A stretch of 64,000 bases of DNA, taken from the NCBI GenBank assembly GCA_030682835.1, contig JAUXNG010000094.1:48702-112701 (forward strand), written 5' to 3'. This document shows, in pieces, positions 63,189 through 64,000 of this stretch. A model generated the notes under the pieces. The model worked only from the letters and a program-made list of their open reading frames with translations, did no database searches and had not been told where the DNA came from. The stretch's first letter is position 1. Every line of letters starts with the position of its first letter. Both the position numbers and the translations under genes were made by a program. This DNA is from Hydrogenophaga sp. GTDB taxonomy: Bacteria; Pseudomonadota; Gammaproteobacteria; Burkholderiales; Burkholderiaceae_C.

Positions 63189-64000
63189 ATGTCTGAACTC
63201 TCCAACCAAGTGCGCCGCCGGCGCACATTCGCCATCATTTCCCACCCCGACGCGGGCAAGACCACGCTGACCGAGAAGCTGCTGCTGTTCTCGGGTGCGA
63301 TCAACATCGCCGGCTCGGTGAAGGCGCGCAAGGCGGCACGCCACGCCACCAGCGACTGGATGGAGATTGAAAAACAGCGTGGCATTTCGGTCGCTTCGTC
63401 GGTGATGCAGATGGAATACCGCGACTGCGTGATCAACCTGCTGGACACCCCCGGCCACCAGGACTTCAGCGAAGACACCTACCGTGTGCTCACCGCCGTG
63501 GACGCGGCGTTGATGGTGATCGACGCCGGCAACGGCGTGGAGCCGCAGACCCGGCGACTGCTGCAGGTCTGCCGTGCACGCAACACGCCCATCCTCACCT
63601 TCGTCAACAAGATGGACCGCGAGGTACAGGCCCCGCTGGACCTGATGGACGAGATTGAGCGCGAACTGGGCATGACCGTGGTGCCGTTCACCTGGCCAGT
63701 GGGCATGGGCAAGACCTTCCGTGGCGTGTTTGACCGCCGCACCGACCAGATGCGCGTGTTCGCCGCCGGTGAAGACCGCCGCGGTGGCGACGAAGACGTG
63801 CTGAGTGGGCTGGACAACCCCGAGAGCGTGAAGCGCTTTGGCGCCGAATTTGAGCAGGCCAAGGAAGAACTGGAACTGGTGGCCGGTGCCTCACCGGCGT
63901 TTGACGAGGCCGAGTTTCTGGCCGGGCGCCAGACGCCCATGCTGTTTGGCTCGGCGGTGAACAACTTTGGCGTGCGCGAGGTGCTGGACGCGCTGGTGGA
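63189..64000 (+). CDS. prfC: Peptide chain release factor 3 (5' part, runs off the window)
   Basis: The first 270 codons of RF3, the translational GTPase that recycles RF1/RF2 from the ribosome. The G1 motif HPDAGKTT is at 19-26, G3 DTPGH at 86-90 and G4 NKMD at 140-143. EIEKQRGISVASSVMQMEY (switch I region) and VVPFTWPVGMGKTFRGV are typical of RF3. The gene is open to the window end; a full protein would be about 530 residues. The leader contains a GATAAT hexamer only 8 bases before the ATG. Confidence 0.95.
   Translation, partial: MSELSNQVRRRRTFAIISHPDAGKTTLTEKLLLFSGAINIAGSVKARKAARHATSDWMEIEKQRGISVASSVMQMEYRDCVINLLDTPGHQDFSEDTYRVLTAVDAALMVIDAGNGVEPQTRRLLQVCRARNTPILTFVNKMDREVQAPLDLMDEIERELGMTVVPFTWPVGMGKTFRGVFDRRTDQMRVFAAGEDRRGGDEDVLSGLDNPESVKRFGAEFEQAKEELELVAGASPAFDEAEFLAGRQTPMLFGSAVNNFGVREVLDALV

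Overview
The window looks like chromosomal DNA from a high-GC betaproteobacterium of the order Burkholderiales, most likely Comamonadaceae (Hydrogenophaga-like). This is inferred from gene content and order (trxB / ftsK-lolA-rarA, imuA-imuB-dnaE2, a CIRCE-controlled rpoH), strong G/C bias at third codon positions, and dispersed GC-rich intergenic repeats of a type I associate with that family. No rRNA, tRNA, CRISPR array, IS element or prophage was seen. The window starts just after a BON lipoprotein stop codon on the minus strand and ends inside prfC.

Layout. (1) 1-11571: a BON-domain lipoprotein, an SDR oxidoreductase, then an aldarate (glucarate/galactarate) catabolic locus. The locus has an alpha-ketoglutarate-semialdehyde dehydrogenase and a GntR/FadR-type regulator on the minus strand. 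Divergently, it has two glucarate-dehydratase-family enzymes, a TTT/Bug-type binding protein, 5-keto-4-deoxyglucarate dehydratase, a decayed 2-hydroxyacid dehydrogenase and galactarate dehydratase. The enzymes give a complete route from aldarates to 2-oxoglutarate. A 46-codon remnant of uronate dehydrogenase sits in the divergent promoter region beside two palindromic operator candidates. (2) 11689-21719: Nudix hydrolase, sorbosone-dehydrogenase-like lipoprotein, type II NADH dehydrogenase, PAS hybrid histidine kinase, DUF2889 protein, chemoreceptor, MFS exporter and EVE-domain protein. (3) 21744-28697: the SOS mutasome imuA-imuB-dnaE2 behind a LexA box, with rpoH divergent behind a perfect CIRCE element. 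Repeats have invaded the mutasome operon, including an in-frame insertion inside dnaE2. (4) 28804-32472: a 7TMR-DISM protein with a degenerate GGDEF domain, and lysS.

(5) 32615-49398 is the most unusual part: 15 tightly packed, often ATGA-overlapping plus-strand genes for a pseudaminic-acid-type glycan. It runs MurJ-family flippase, HpcH/HpaI aldolase, small phosphoglycosyl transferase, AsnB-type amidotransferase, GT-B-like protein, pseB, pseC, SpsF/PseF-type cytidylyltransferase, Pse-associated methylase, N-acetyl-sugar amidotransferase, HisH2, HisF2 (without the catalytic Asp11), a PseG-PseH fusion, pseI and a WbpM-type dehydratase. Together they can make CMP-pseudaminic acid and probably convert an acetamido group to acetamidino, with further methyl and amide tailoring. 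The roles of the aldolase and AsnB here are open.

(6) 49512-53055: a branched-chain-amino-acid-type ABC transporter (livFGMH) with no binding-protein gene nearby. (7) 53282-64000: housekeeping genes rarA, lolA, ftsK, a Crp/Fnr regulator, trxB, rpmB-rpmG with promoter and terminator, a fatty-acid desaturase, rsmB and the 5' part of prfC. No gene-free stretch exceeds 300 bases; the longest (30595-30891) is filled with direct repeats.
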